Shown one piece after another: positions 33,783 through 43,118 of a stretch of DNA of 64,000 nt. The stretch spans positions 558,001-622,000 of the forward strand of contig NZ_CP033381.1 in assembly GCF_016865255.1 (NCBI RefSeq), in the 5' to 3' direction. How positions within the stretch are numbered: position 1 is the first letter of the stretch; each line of letters begins with the position of its first letter. Below the pieces are notes generated by a model. The model searched no databases. It was given only the letters and a program-made list of their open reading frames with translations, and was not told the origin of the DNA. The DNA is from Methylomonas sp. LW13. GTDB taxonomy: Bacteria > Pseudomonadota > Gammaproteobacteria > Methylococcales > Methylomonadaceae. Both the position numbers and the translations under genes were made by a program.

Positions 33783-34078
33783 GTAAAAATAAAGTGTCCT
33801 TCAAGTTTCGGGATGGTTTTCCTCCCGTATGCCGCGCCGAGCACCGGAGCTTTTGAACGGACCAGCCCGGAGGGGCGCCGCATGGATGCGGCGCGTTGCC
33901 GAAGGGGCAGGAAGCCCCTTTCGGCAACCCCGTTCAAAAGCTTCGGAGCGCAGGAAACAAGCAGCATTCGGGTGTCTTTTCTTTTGGGTACTTTTCTTTG
34001 GACAAGCAAAGAAAAGTACCTCGGCTGTCGGGCCGAGACCCGACATTAAATCAAGCTGTCGCGCCAGCGACACCAAAT
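33783..34078 (-). repeat. ~300-bp repeat element, right copy (inverted)
   Basis: On the minus strand it reads in the same order as 32748-33050: GTGTCGCTGGCGCGACAG, TTGATTTAATGTCGG, the TTTTCTTTG/CAAAGAAAA hairpin, CTGCGCTCCGAAGCTTTT, and AGCTCCGGTGCTCGGCGCGG. The loops between the AGCTTTT and AAAAGCT arms differ, showing divergence or separate origin within one family. Confidence 0.75.
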
Positions 34079-34162
34079 CCCAAGAGTAAACAGCATCCAT
34101 GAAGCTCCCTGATCGCCCCAGTCTACTTTTTCCTAAAGCCGACGCCGGAGCGTCCGCAGCTG

Positions 34163-34188
34163 CGTTCCCACGCTGGAGCGTGGGAACG
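34163..34188. repeat. Palindrome CGTTCCCACGC-TGGA-GCGTGGGAACG
   Basis: A perfect 11-bp inverted repeat 17 nt before the SCO-MauG start. It is related to sequences at 31345-31375. It could form a hairpin next to the ribosome-binding region (AGGAGCAG). Confidence 0.7.
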
Positions 34189-34205
34189 ATAGGAGCAGCA
34201 ATCTC

Positions 34206-36128
34206 ATGAAACTCCCTTATTTACTCCCTATCCTCTGTTTACTGACAAACGCAGCAGTTTTCGCCGAAGAACAAAAACCAAACCCCTTAGCCCCCGGCTA
34301 CACCGCACTACCTTTTGAACCCGCAAAACCCGGCACCTACAACCTACCCATCATCACAAAAGCTGCTGATGGCGAAGTAATAACCACCAACAACCAGCCC
34401 AAACACCTCCACGACTTAATGGGCGACAAACTGGTATTACTCAGTTTCATCTACGCCGCCTGCAGCGATGTCAACGGCTGCCCGCTGGCGACCCAGGTGT
34501 TGCACAAGATCAGCAGGCAATTGCAAAAACAGCCGGAATTGGCGGACAAACTCAGGTTATTGACTTTGAGCTTTAACCCTGCCCAAGACACGCCGGAAAT
34601 GATGCGCCATTACGGCGAGGGTTTTAAAACCGGCGATTTCGACTGGCAATTTCTGACTACTAAAGACGAAGCCAAATTGCAGCCCATCCTCGACGGTTAC
34701 CAGCAAAACGTGCAAAAAGTCTACGACGACAAAGGCCAGTTTACCGGCACGTTTTCGCATTTGTTGCGGGTGTATTTGATCGATAAGGACAAAAACGTCC
34801 GCAATATTTATAGCGTGGATTTTCTGCATGCCGACACGCTGATCAACGATGTCAAAACCTTGCTGGCCGATGCTAAACCACAAACCTTGCCACTACCGGC
34901 ACGGGCCGACATGTTGTTCCAGCCCGGTGACAATAAGCAAAATTATCAGCAAGCCGATTACCAAACCCGTTCACTGGCACTGGCACAGCGCCGGGGGCAG
35001 CCGGCAAAGTTGATCGACTTTGCTCTAAAGCCGCCACTCGGCTTGCCGAAGTTTCCGGTGCCGAAAGACAATCAGCTGACCAACGCCAAAATCGAATTGG
35101 GTCGCAAGCTGTTCTTCGACCGGCGGCTCTCCCTGAACAATACCTTTTCCTGTGCCATCTGCCACATCCCGGAACAAGGCTTTAGTAATAACGAAATGAC
35201 CACGGCGGTGGGTATTGAAGGGCGTAGCGTTAGGCGCAATAGCCCGTCTTTGTATAACGTCGGCTATGCGCAATTGCTATTTCACGACGGCCGGGAAAAC
35301 AGTCTGGAACAACAAGCTTGGGGCCCATTGCTGGCGCATAACGAGATGGCGAATCCGTCGATTGGCTATGTGGTGGATAAACTAAAAGCCAGCGCCGATT
35401 ATCGCGGGCTGTTTGAAAAAGCCTTTAACAAAGGGCCGACCATGGAAACCATCGGTCAGGCCTTGGCTAGTTATCAGCGCACGTTAAATGCCGCCGATTC
35501 GCCATTCGACCGCTGGTATTTTGGGAAACAAAAAACGGCGATTAGCGAGGCGGCGCAAAGGGGGTTTGCTTTGTTTACCGGTAAAGCCGCTTGCAGCAGT
35601 TGTCACGTGATTGGCGACAAGTCTGCCTTGTTTACCGATCAAAAACGCCATAACACTGGCGTTGGCTATGCCGAATCCATGCAAAAGTCGCCGGAAAAAC
35701 AACGGGTGCAAGTGGCGCCGGGCGTGTTTGTGGATGTGGATAGCGAGCATCTGAAAGGTGTAAATACCGAGAAACCCGGCGACTTGGGCTATTACGAAAT
35801 CAGCCAGAATCCCGCCGACCGCTGGGCTTACAAAACCCCGTCGCTGCGCAACGTCGCGCTCAGCGCGCCTTATATGCATAACGGTTCCTTGCCGAACTTG
35901 GCCGAGGTGGTGAAGTTTTATAATCAAGGCGGCGTAGCCAACGAAAATTTGTCGCCCTTGCTCAAGCCGCTGGGCTTGTCTGATCGGGAAATCGCTGATC
36001 TTGTAGCGTTTCTGGAAGCGCTGAGCGGCGGCAATATAAGTACTTTAGTGTCGGACGCCTTTGCCGCGCCGGTTGGCGATAGTGGCGTGACGGCGGGGCC
36101 GATGCCGGACCCTGGTAAGGGACGATAG
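34206..36128 (+). CDS. SCO1/SenC - MauG/cytochrome c peroxidase fusion
   Basis: 640 aa. Signal peptide 1-20. Residues about 45-220 form a SCO/thioredoxin-like domain with Cys86 and Cys92 (CSDVNGC, CX5C rather than the usual CX3C) and the copper His185 (FSHLLRVYLID). Residues about 265-620 are a dihaem peroxidase of MauG/CcpA type: CAICH at 316-320, CSSCH at 463-467 and TPSLRNVALSAPYMHNGS. SCO1/SenC and mauG genes accompany mtoX in known methanethiol degraders, presumably maturing the copper enzyme; here both are one polypeptide. It lies downstream of mtoX, separated by the repeat-flanked cupin. Confidence 0.9.
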   Translation: MKLPYLLPILCLLTNAAVFAEEQKPNPLAPGYTALPFEPAKPGTYNLPIITKAADGEVITTNNQPKHLHDLMGDKLVLLSFIYAACSDVNGCPLATQVLHKISRQLQKQPELADKLRLLTLSFNPAQDTPEMMRHYGEGFKTGDFDWQFLTTKDEAKLQPILDGYQQNVQKVYDDKGQFTGTFSHLLRVYLIDKDKNVRNIYSVDFLHADTLINDVKTLLADAKPQTLPLPARADMLFQPGDNKQNYQQADYQTRSLALAQRRGQPAKLIDFALKPPLGLPKFPVPKDNQLTNAKIELGRKLFFDRRLSLNNTFSCAICHIPEQGFSNNEMTTAVGIEGRSVRRNSPSLYNVGYAQLLFHDGRENSLEQQAWGPLLAHNEMANPSIGYVVDKLKASADYRGLFEKAFNKGPTMETIGQALASYQRTLNAADSPFDRWYFGKQKTAISEAAQRGFALFTGKAACSSCHVIGDKSALFTDQKRHNTGVGYAESMQKSPEKQRVQVAPGVFVDVDSEHLKGVNTEKPGDLGYYEISQNPADRWAYKTPSLRNVALSAPYMHNGSLPNLAEVVKFYNQGGVANENLSPLLKPLGLSDREIADLVAFLEALSGGNISTLVSDAFAAPVGDSGVTAGPMPDPGKGR

Positions 36129-36150
36129 CTCGGGGATTGGTCGGCTTTTT

Positions 36151-36168
36151 TTGTCACAAAACGGTAAT
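36151..36168 (+). promoter_or_regulatory. Pho-box-like site before phoB
   Basis: TTGTCAC-AAAA-CGGTAAT fits the 7-4-7 Pho-box layout (CTGTCAT-N4-CTGTCAT) at 5/7 and 4/7 positions and stands 53 nt before the phoB start, as expected for autoregulation. Confidence 0.55.
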
Positions 36169-36220
36169 ATAGCGCTGCTAAATTAGCCTAATCCTTGGAC
36201 CCTTTAGACTAAACATGCTT

Positions 36221-36913
36221 ATGTCGAACTTGAAAATCCTGGTCGTGGAAGACGAAGAAGCGATCAGGGAGATGCTGGTCATGGTGCTGGAACAGGCCAA
36301 TTTGACGGTGATCGCCGTTGGCAGTGCCGAGCAGGCCCGGGAGAGTTTGGCCGATAATATGGTGGATTTGATTATTCTGGACTGGATGCTGCCGGGCATC
36401 AGCGGCGTGGAATTGGCCAGACGCTTGAAAAACGAGCCGGGTTACAAGGAATTGCCTATTATTTTGCTCACTGCGCGCGGCGAGGAAGAAGACAAAATTC
36501 GCGGCTTGGAAATTGGTGCGGACGATTATGTGACCAAGCCTTTTTCACCGAAAGAACTGATCGCCCGGATCAAGGCCGTGATGCGTCGCAGCGGGAAGTT
36601 GTCGGAATCCGGACAGCTCAGCGTCGGCGATCTCACTTTGGATGCCGAGCAACACAAACTGACTATCGCCGGCCGCAGTCTGGAAGTCAGTCCTACCGAG
36701 TTTAGATTGATGCAGTTTTTTATGACCAATCCCGACAAGGTCTACAGCCGAACCCATTTGCTGGATCAGGTCTGGGGGCGTAGCGTGTACATAGAGGAGC
36801 GTACCGTGGATGTGCATATTCGCCGCTTGCGCAAAATTCTGGCCGAATATGGCCGCGAGGAACTGATCCAGACCGTACGCGGATTCGGTTACCGCTTTTC
36901 GATGGCAGACTGA
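36221..36913 (+). CDS. phoB: Phosphate regulon response regulator PhoB
   Basis: 230 aa from ATG 36221; ATG 36215 is equally in frame. OmpR/PhoB family: receiver with acidic VVEDEEA, phospho-acceptor Asp54 (IILDWMLPGISG) and Lys in VTKPFSPKEL; winged helix with SPTEFRLMQFFMTNP, SRTHLLDQVWGR and YIEERTVDVHIRRLRK, the PhoB signature. It activates phosphate-uptake and phosphatase genes. It is followed 6 nt later by phoR. A Pho-box-like site lies upstream. Confidence 0.95.
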   Translation: MSNLKILVVEDEEAIREMLVMVLEQANLTVIAVGSAEQARESLADNMVDLIILDWMLPGISGVELARRLKNEPGYKELPIILLTARGEEEDKIRGLEIGADDYVTKPFSPKELIARIKAVMRRSGKLSESGQLSVGDLTLDAEQHKLTIAGRSLEVSPTEFRLMQFFMTNPDKVYSRTHLLDQVWGRSVYIEERTVDVHIRRLRKILAEYGREELIQTVRGFGYRFSMAD

Positions 36914-36919
36914 TTATTC

Positions 36920-38194
36920 ATGCAGCGTTGGCAGCGGGAAATAAATATTGCTATTGCTTTACTGATACCGGCTTTACTGCTGAGTTTTTTTGTCGGGCAC
37001 CTCAGCTATTTCTTATTGGCAATCACCCTTTTTCTCTACATTAAGCAATCGATCAACGTGAGCCGCCTTGAGCGTTGGTTAAGCCAGGGCGGCCGCGGAG
37101 AGCGCCCCGATTTTAAAGGGATCTGGGGCGATATCTACTACCACTTTTATAAAATTCGCAAAAGCCAAAAACGCCAGAAGAAGAAGTTGGGCAAAATGCT
37201 GGATGGGTTTCGCAAATCGACCAGCGCCTTGCCTGACGCCATTGTGGTACTAGGCAGCTACGGCGAAATCGAGTGGAGCAACAAAGTGGCCTATGACTAT
37301 CTGGGCCTGAAACGTTCCGATAACGGGCAGCGGATTCCTAACTTGGTCCGGCACCCGTTGTTTATTCAGTACCTGAAGGATCAGGATTACCACAACAAGG
37401 TTTGTATTCCTTCGCCGATCAACGAAAACATGATTTTGCAAATCGGTATCTTCCCTTACGGTGCCGGCTTACGTTTGTTGATGGCGCAGGATGTCACCCA
37501 TCTAAAGAATATCGAACGGATGCGTACCGACTTTGTGGCCAATGTCTCGCACGAATTACGCACGCCGATTACCGTGTTGCGTGGTTATCTGGAGACCTTG
37601 CAGGAACTTGACGACGGTAGCAGTCCTTACACGCGCTCATTCCAAAACATGGCGGCACAGACCGAGCGCATGCAAGCTTTGATCGATGATCTACTGCTAC
37701 TGGCGCGCCTGGAGAGCAAAACCAAGAAATTCGAATGCGTGAATATTCCTGATTTGCTCGTGCAGGTTTGCCAGGAAAGCGATTTGTTGGAAAAGGACGA
37801 GCGCCGGGTCGAGCTGGTGTTGGATAGCCGAGCCAATGTGCGTGGCGATATGGAGGAGTTGCGTAGCGCTTTCAGCAATCTGTTGGTCAATGCCATGAAA
37901 TATTCGCAGCCTAGCTCGCCGGTTAAAGTGAGTTGGCGGGGCAAGCCCGACGGCAGCGTTTATTTTGAAGTGGAAGATTTTGGCGACGGCATCTCCAGTG
38001 TGGACATTCCCCGGATTACCGAACGCTTTTACCGCGCCGAAGTGAAACGCAATCAAAAAATCCCCGGCACCGGTTTGGGGCTGGCCATCGTCAAGCATGT
38101 GTTGGTCAGGCACGATGCCAAGCTGGACATTGAAAGCCAACTGGGCAGAGGCAGTAAATTCCGCTGCGTGTTTCCGCGGCAGCGCCTGTGTTGA
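36920..38194 (+). CDS. phoR: Phosphate regulon sensor kinase PhoR
   Basis: 424 aa. Two close N-terminal membrane helices (about 9-45) without a large periplasmic loop, a basic linker, a PAS domain (100-190), the phospho-acceptor His211 in VANVSHELRTPITVL, and HATPase boxes NLLVNAMKYS, VEDFGDGIS and GTGLGLAIVKHV. The architecture matches PhoR, which responds through PstSCAB-PhoU. It forms an operon with phoB. Confidence 0.95.
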   Translation: MQRWQREINIAIALLIPALLLSFFVGHLSYFLLAITLFLYIKQSINVSRLERWLSQGGRGERPDFKGIWGDIYYHFYKIRKSQKRQKKKLGKMLDGFRKSTSALPDAIVVLGSYGEIEWSNKVAYDYLGLKRSDNGQRIPNLVRHPLFIQYLKDQDYHNKVCIPSPINENMILQIGIFPYGAGLRLLMAQDVTHLKNIERMRTDFVANVSHELRTPITVLRGYLETLQELDDGSSPYTRSFQNMAAQTERMQALIDDLLLLARLESKTKKFECVNIPDLLVQVCQESDLLEKDERRVELVLDSRANVRGDMEELRSAFSNLLVNAMKYSQPSSPVKVSWRGKPDGSVYFEVEDFGDGISSVDIPRITERFYRAEVKRNQKIPGTGLGLAIVKHVLVRHDAKLDIESQLGRGSKFRCVFPRQRLC

Positions 38195-38212
38195 GGCTTG
38201 GCTGAATCGCGG

Positions 38213-40423
38213 TTAAAACGCGGTCGGCGGATTGGCGAAACGGTAAGTTTGTGAGGCGGCTTTTTTGGCGGCATTCATAGCGGCTTGTTTCAGCGCTTCG
38301 GTATTGTCGGCATGGTCAGGGCAGATGGCGATACCGATACGGCAATTGAGTTGGGCTGTGTCGTGTTCCAGCGTAAACGGTTCGGCGAGTTTTTCGATAA
38401 TTAATTGCGCGACGCGCTCAGTGCTGTCGGTTTTTTCCAGCTCGGCAAGGATGACCGCAAATTCCGCACCATCCATTCGCGCCACCAAATCGGTTTCCCG
38501 CACATTCGCTAGTACGCGCTGCGCGGCTTCCTGCAAAATGCTGTCGCCTTGCGCATAACCAAAGCGTTCGTTAATGTCTTTGAAGTGCTCGATGTCCACC
38601 ACCAGCAATGCCAAAAACCAGCCGCCGCGCTGCGCTTTTTTAATGTCTTGCTCCAGTCTGTCGTAAAACAGGCGGCGATTGCCAACACCCGTGAGCGGAT
38701 CTAAATTAACCTGTTTCCACAGTTGTTCTTCACCGAGCTTACGCTGGGTGATGTCGAAAAACAGGCCAATACGCTTTAGCGGTAGTCCGTTGCGGTCGAA
38801 AATGGTGTTGATGTTGAGCTGCTCGACATAAAGTTCGCCGTTTTTACGTCGATTCCAGATTTCGCCCTGCCATTTCCCTTTGCTATTGATGATTTGCCAC
38901 ATGGATTGGAAAAAGCTATCGTCATGCCGGCCGGAGCCCAGAATCCGGGCGTTCTTGCCGATTATTTCTTCGGCGGAGTAACCGGTAATGCGACTGAATG
39001 CCGGGTTAATCGAGACGATAGTGGCATCCGCTTCGGTGATCATCATCGCTTCGCTGCAATTTTGGTAAAACAACATGCCCAATTGCCGATCTTCTTCAGC
39101 CAATTTGTATGCCGTGATGTCTTGCAGAATACCGGTCATACGCGGGCTATTGCCGAGTTGGTGGCAACCGGAGCCGCGAATCCAGCGGATTGCGCCGTCG
39201 ATGCGGCGAATGCGGCATTCGAAATCCCAATTGCTGTGCGTGGTGCGAGCATGCTGGAAGCCGGCATTGACCATGTCGCGATGCTCCGGTGCCACATGGC
39301 CGAGAAAAGTATGATAGGTCCAATGCGGCAGCAGATGGCTGTAGCCGAAGATTTGGTCGTGTATGTCTGTGCGTTGCACCGAATAATCTTGTAAGTCCAG
39401 GTCCCAGGCGCCGGTATCGATGGTTTCCAATGCAAAACTCAAGCGGGCTTCACTTTGTTGCAAGGCCTGGTTGATTTGTTGTTGATGGAATAAAGTCAGG
39501 GCTAGCGGTATGCCCACACTAGCGAGGATGAACAGGTAAAACCAGATGTTTAGCAGGCCGCTTTGCAGGTGTGTGGTGGCGAATGCGCCCAACTGATGCT
39601 GCAAACCCCACAAGGATTGAATGGCGGTCATTGTCACCAAAAGCAACACGCCGTGACGGCCGAATCTGACCGCCGCCCAAACCACGAACAGGAAGGCCCA
39701 ATAAGTTTCGCCATAAGCGCTCAGCAGGTTGGGAAACCAGCTTAAAAACACCGCTTGGCCGCTCAAAAAACTCGTTGCTATGAAGGCCAGCGTTTCCAAC
39801 GCGCGTTTGGGGGCAAACCAGTCTTTCGGCCAGTGTCGCCAGATCAGAATCAAGGGCGTGACCAAGGCGATTCCGAATACATCGGCCATCCACCAGTGCA
39901 GCATACTGGGCAGCAGGGCTTCGGCAGGCAGATATTTGCTTAAAAATAAAGTCATGGGGCCGATCAGTGCGCTGAAGCAGGCGGCGATGATGCCTGTCAA
40001 CGTCAGCCAGGCAAAATCTCGAGGATGCCGCAGCGATAACGAAAAGCTTGGGTTGCCGAGCAGCAGCCAGGCGCCAAGCCAGGATTCCAGGATATTGCCG
40101 GTAGCGATGCTGGCGGAGATTAGCCAGGAGTCGCCGACCAGCATGCCGGCAAGAAACGCGCCGATGAACACGCCCGGCCAATAGCGCTTACCGCCCAACA
40201 GAAAGGTGGCCATCCCCAGGCCGGCTGGAAACCAAACCAGCGTGACATTGCCGTTGTCGGAAAAAAAAGCCAATACCAGTTTGGCCAACATGGCGTAGAG
40301 CAGGGCGATACCGACTATTTTTAGTCCAACGATAATGCGCGGAGTAAAGCCCATGAGGTTTTGGAATGTGTGCTTGTAAGTTGAAAAGTGTATATCAGTA
40401 GTCGGTATTCTCCAGTTTTTCAC
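38213..40423 (-). CDS. MASE1-PAS-PAS-degenerate GGDEF protein
   Basis: 736 aa. The N-terminal ~300 residues are a multi-helix MASE1 sensor (NVTLVWFPAGLGMATFLLGG, RYWPGVFIGAFLAG). Two PAS domains follow (about 330-440, 455-565). In the GGDEF domain the signature is DGAEF (ARMDGAEFAVIL), and the metal/substrate segment reads VVDIEHFKDINERFG. The RETD inhibition site is kept. It is therefore probably catalytically inactive and may act as a c-di-GMP receptor. No EAL. Convergent with phoR, 18 nt between stops. Confidence 0.9.
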   Translation of the reverse strand: MKNWRIPTTDIHFSTYKHTFQNLMGFTPRIIVGLKIVGIALLYAMLAKLVLAFFSDNGNVTLVWFPAGLGMATFLLGGKRYWPGVFIGAFLAGMLVGDSWLISASIATGNILESWLGAWLLLGNPSFSLSLRHPRDFAWLTLTGIIAACFSALIGPMTLFLSKYLPAEALLPSMLHWWMADVFGIALVTPLILIWRHWPKDWFAPKRALETLAFIATSFLSGQAVFLSWFPNLLSAYGETYWAFLFVVWAAVRFGRHGVLLLVTMTAIQSLWGLQHQLGAFATTHLQSGLLNIWFYLFILASVGIPLALTLFHQQQINQALQQSEARLSFALETIDTGAWDLDLQDYSVQRTDIHDQIFGYSHLLPHWTYHTFLGHVAPEHRDMVNAGFQHARTTHSNWDFECRIRRIDGAIRWIRGSGCHQLGNSPRMTGILQDITAYKLAEEDRQLGMLFYQNCSEAMMITEADATIVSINPAFSRITGYSAEEIIGKNARILGSGRHDDSFFQSMWQIINSKGKWQGEIWNRRKNGELYVEQLNINTIFDRNGLPLKRIGLFFDITQRKLGEEQLWKQVNLDPLTGVGNRRLFYDRLEQDIKKAQRGGWFLALLVVDIEHFKDINERFGYAQGDSILQEAAQRVLANVRETDLVARMDGAEFAVILAELEKTDSTERVAQLIIEKLAEPFTLEHDTAQLNCRIGIAICPDHADNTEALKQAAMNAAKKAASQTYRFANPPTAF

Positions 40424-40518
40424 TCTGGTTTTAATGCGAATCGGTCGAGAAAATCGCAGACAAGCAAGCGGATAACTCTATAATTGCCCGCATTTTTGAG
40501 CTTGACCGAGGAGTGGGG

Positions 40519-41925
40519 ATGATTTCCGAAACGGTTGTTGAGTTATCGCGGGCGCAGTTTGCGCTGCATGCGGTGCAATATTTTTTATTCGTTCCGTTGA
40601 CGCTGGGTTTGTCGCTATTGTTGGCGGGCATGGAATCCTGGTTTGTCATCAGCGGGCAGGGCGTTTACCAACGCCTCACGCAGTTCTGGGGAAAGTTGTT
40701 CGCCATCGGTTTTGGCTTGAGCATGGTTGCTTCGCTGGCGATGGCCTGTCAATTCGGGACCCATTGGTCGTATTTCTCGCATTATGTCGGCGATGTGTTT
40801 GCCATACCCTTGTTACTGGGTTTTGCCGGTCTGTTTATAGCCGCCAATGGGCTGGGCTGGTTTTTATTTGGCTGGCAGCGCTTGGGCAAGTGGTCGCATC
40901 TTGTGGTGACTTGGTTAATCGCTATCGGCTGCCACTTGAGTTTGTTTGGCTTTCTGATTGCCAGCGGCTGGATGCAAAATCCGGTGGGTGCGGAATTAAA
41001 TCCCCAAACCCTACGGCTGGAGTTGTTCGATTTATCGCTGGTACTGGGCAATCCGCTGGCTTGGGCGAAAATTGTGCATAGTCTGCTGGCCAGTTATGTG
41101 GTGACCGCCGGCTTTATGTTGGCTATCAGCGCTTACTATTTACTCAAGCAGCGCGAAATCGAACTGGCGCAACGTTCTTACCGCATCGCCGCGGCTTTTG
41201 GTTTGGTGACTGTGATTGCCACCATGGCGATAGGCGATGTCAGCATTTATGGCGCGGGTGCGATGCAGCATAACAAGCTGGCGGCCATTAACGGTCTGCC
41301 CAATGATGCGACGCTGGAGCAAAATCGCCGGCGCATCGCTAACGGCGTAAAAGCTTATGCCTTGCTGCAGGAATTGCGCGACGACAAAAAGGAGCCGGAA
41401 TTACTGGCGGCGTTTGCCGCCGCCAAAGTCGATTTGGGCTATGCCTTGTTGTTGAAGCGTTGGCGGGAGAGCGTGACCGATGCCACCCCGGCGCAGATAG
41501 AACAGGCTGTGCGCGCCAGCGTGCCGGCTACCGCGCCATTGTATTGGGGATATAGATCGATGATTGCGACTGGCGTTTTGCTGGTACTGCTGTTTTTAGC
41601 GGCGAATGCCTCTAGCATTCTCGGTTGGCGCCATGCCTGGTTATTTAAAACCAGTCTTTATGCCTTACCGTTGCCTTGGCTGGCGAGTGCCAGCGGCTGG
41701 TTTATCTCGGAGTTCGGCCGGCAGCCCTGGTTGGTTGCCGATATGCTGCCCACCTGGCAAGGTGTGTCCACGCTGACTGTCGCCGATCTAGCAGTCAGCC
41801 TAGCGGCTTACGGTTTGGCATATACCGGGCTGCTGGCGTTGGCTGTGATGTTAACTTTAAAATTTATCGCGCAGGGCAGTGTAGAAGTGTTGCCGTTTAA
41901 CCAGGAGCCAAGTCATGTTGTTTGA
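40519..41925 (+). CDS. cydA: Divergent cytochrome bd-type oxidase subunit I (CydA-like)
   Basis: 468 aa from ATG 40519 (GAGGAG 6 nt upstream). CydA-like along its length (FLFVPLTLGLSLLLAGME, QFGTHWSYFSHYVGDVFAIP, GWMQNP, SEFGRQPW). The low-spin haem b558 ligands are present (His in AKIVHSLLASYV; Met in YRSMIATG). Aligning by eye with E. coli CydA, His19 is Tyr, Glu99 and Glu107 are missing (LLLGFAGLFIAAN), Glu445 is Asp (LVADMLPT), and Q-loop Glu257 is Asn (KLAAIN). The high-spin haem site is thus abnormal. The C-terminus overlaps cydB by 11 nt. Confidence 0.88.
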   Translation: MISETVVELSRAQFALHAVQYFLFVPLTLGLSLLLAGMESWFVISGQGVYQRLTQFWGKLFAIGFGLSMVASLAMACQFGTHWSYFSHYVGDVFAIPLLLGFAGLFIAANGLGWFLFGWQRLGKWSHLVVTWLIAIGCHLSLFGFLIASGWMQNPVGAELNPQTLRLELFDLSLVLGNPLAWAKIVHSLLASYVVTAGFMLAISAYYLLKQREIELAQRSYRIAAAFGLVTVIATMAIGDVSIYGAGAMQHNKLAAINGLPNDATLEQNRRRIANGVKAYALLQELRDDKKEPELLAAFAAAKVDLGYALLLKRWRESVTDATPAQIEQAVRASVPATAPLYWGYRSMIATGVLLVLLFLAANASSILGWRHAWLFKTSLYALPLPWLASASGWFISEFGRQPWLVADMLPTWQGVSTLTVADLAVSLAAYGLAYTGLLALAVMLTLKFIAQGSVEVLPFNQEPSHVV

Positions 41926-43006
41926 TTATGAAATGCTGCGCTTGGTCTGTTGGGGCGTGTTGGGCTTGTTTGTCGTGGGTTTTGTGCTGAGCAGCGGTAT
42001 CGAGATCGGCGTCAGCATGTTGTTACCGTTTTTGCATGCCTCCGAAGCGCAGCGCGCCGAGCTGGTTGCCAGATTGGCGCCAACCAGCGCCGGCAATCAG
42101 GTCTGGCTATTGGCAACCATCGGTGTGTTGTTTGCCGGCTGGCCAACAGTGTATGCGGCGACGTTTGCCAGTTTTCAGCCTTTGCTGTTGTTGACGGTGT
42201 TATCGCTGTTCGTGCGGCCTTTGGGTTGGTATTGCAGAGCTAGCGTGACTCGTGAAGACTGGCTAAAAAAATGGGATAAAGCCCTATTTATTAGTGGCTT
42301 GCTGCCGGCGGCGCTGTTGGGGGTGATGGCCGGCAATCTATTGAAAGGTGTGCCGTTTCATTTGGCTAGCGATATGCACATTGCTTTTCTGGGCAGTTTT
42401 TCCGGGCTGTTCAGTCCGTTTGCCTCGCTGGTCGGTGCTACCTGCGTGGCATTATTGACAGTGCATGGCGCGATTTACCTGCAAACGCATACCCAAGACG
42501 CGCTTTATCAGCGCAGTAAAGCCTTGGCGATGTCCGGCGGCCTGGCTTTTTTGGTGTTGTTTGCGCTGGCGGGCGGCTGGATTACCCATCTGGAAGGCTA
42601 TCATGTCACTACCGACATCATGCCTAGTGGCGTTTCCAATCCCTTGACTAAATTCGTGAAGCGCGGCGACGGCTTGTGGTTGGACAATTACGAACACGAA
42701 CCGGCCTTATGGGCGTTGCCCGCTCTAGCCTTTGTCTGCGGCATAGCCGCGTTGGTGTTGTCCCGTCTGGATAGAGCGTATTGGGCGTTGCTGGCTAGTG
42801 CCGTGATGGTGGTGATGGTGATTTTAACCATGGGAGTGTCCTTGTTTCCGTTCTTGGCGCCGTCCAATATCTCTTTAAATAGTTCTTTGACTATTTGGGA
42901 TGCCAGCGCCAGTCTGACGACCTTGAGCGCGCTGCTGTGCCTGACGGGAGTAATGCTGCCGCTGATGGCGATTGCCACGCGCGGCCTTTATAAAATATTA
43001 CCTTGA
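41915..43006 (+). CDS. cydB: Cytochrome bd-type oxidase subunit II (CydB-like)
   Basis: 363 aa, near the usual length, with about eight membrane helices. It contains FDYEMLRLVCWGVLG, GNQVWLLATIGVLFAGWPTV, FRPLGW-like VRPLGWYC, WDKALFISGLLPA, GNLLKGVPFH, and SLTIWDASASLTTL. It structurally supports CydA in the quinol oxidase. The start lies inside cydA with AGGAG just upstream, so the genes are coupled. No CydX-like small ORF follows in 43007-43118. Confidence 0.9.
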   Translation: MLFDYEMLRLVCWGVLGLFVVGFVLSSGIEIGVSMLLPFLHASEAQRAELVARLAPTSAGNQVWLLATIGVLFAGWPTVYAATFASFQPLLLLTVLSLFVRPLGWYCRASVTREDWLKKWDKALFISGLLPAALLGVMAGNLLKGVPFHLASDMHIAFLGSFSGLFSPFASLVGATCVALLTVHGAIYLQTHTQDALYQRSKALAMSGGLAFLVLFALAGGWITHLEGYHVTTDIMPSGVSNPLTKFVKRGDGLWLDNYEHEPALWALPALAFVCGIAALVLSRLDRAYWALLASAVMVVMVILTMGVSLFPFLAPSNISLNSSLTIWDASASLTTLSALLCLTGVMLPLMAIATRGLYKILP

Positions 43007-43118
43007 GTGCGGCTAGGGGTGTTTCGGAGGCAATGCATGCATCGAGACTTCCTTAACCGGCGTAACTCTGCTAAAACCTAGTTTCCTAACAACTATAATT
43101 AATAAAGGTAGGCGCATC

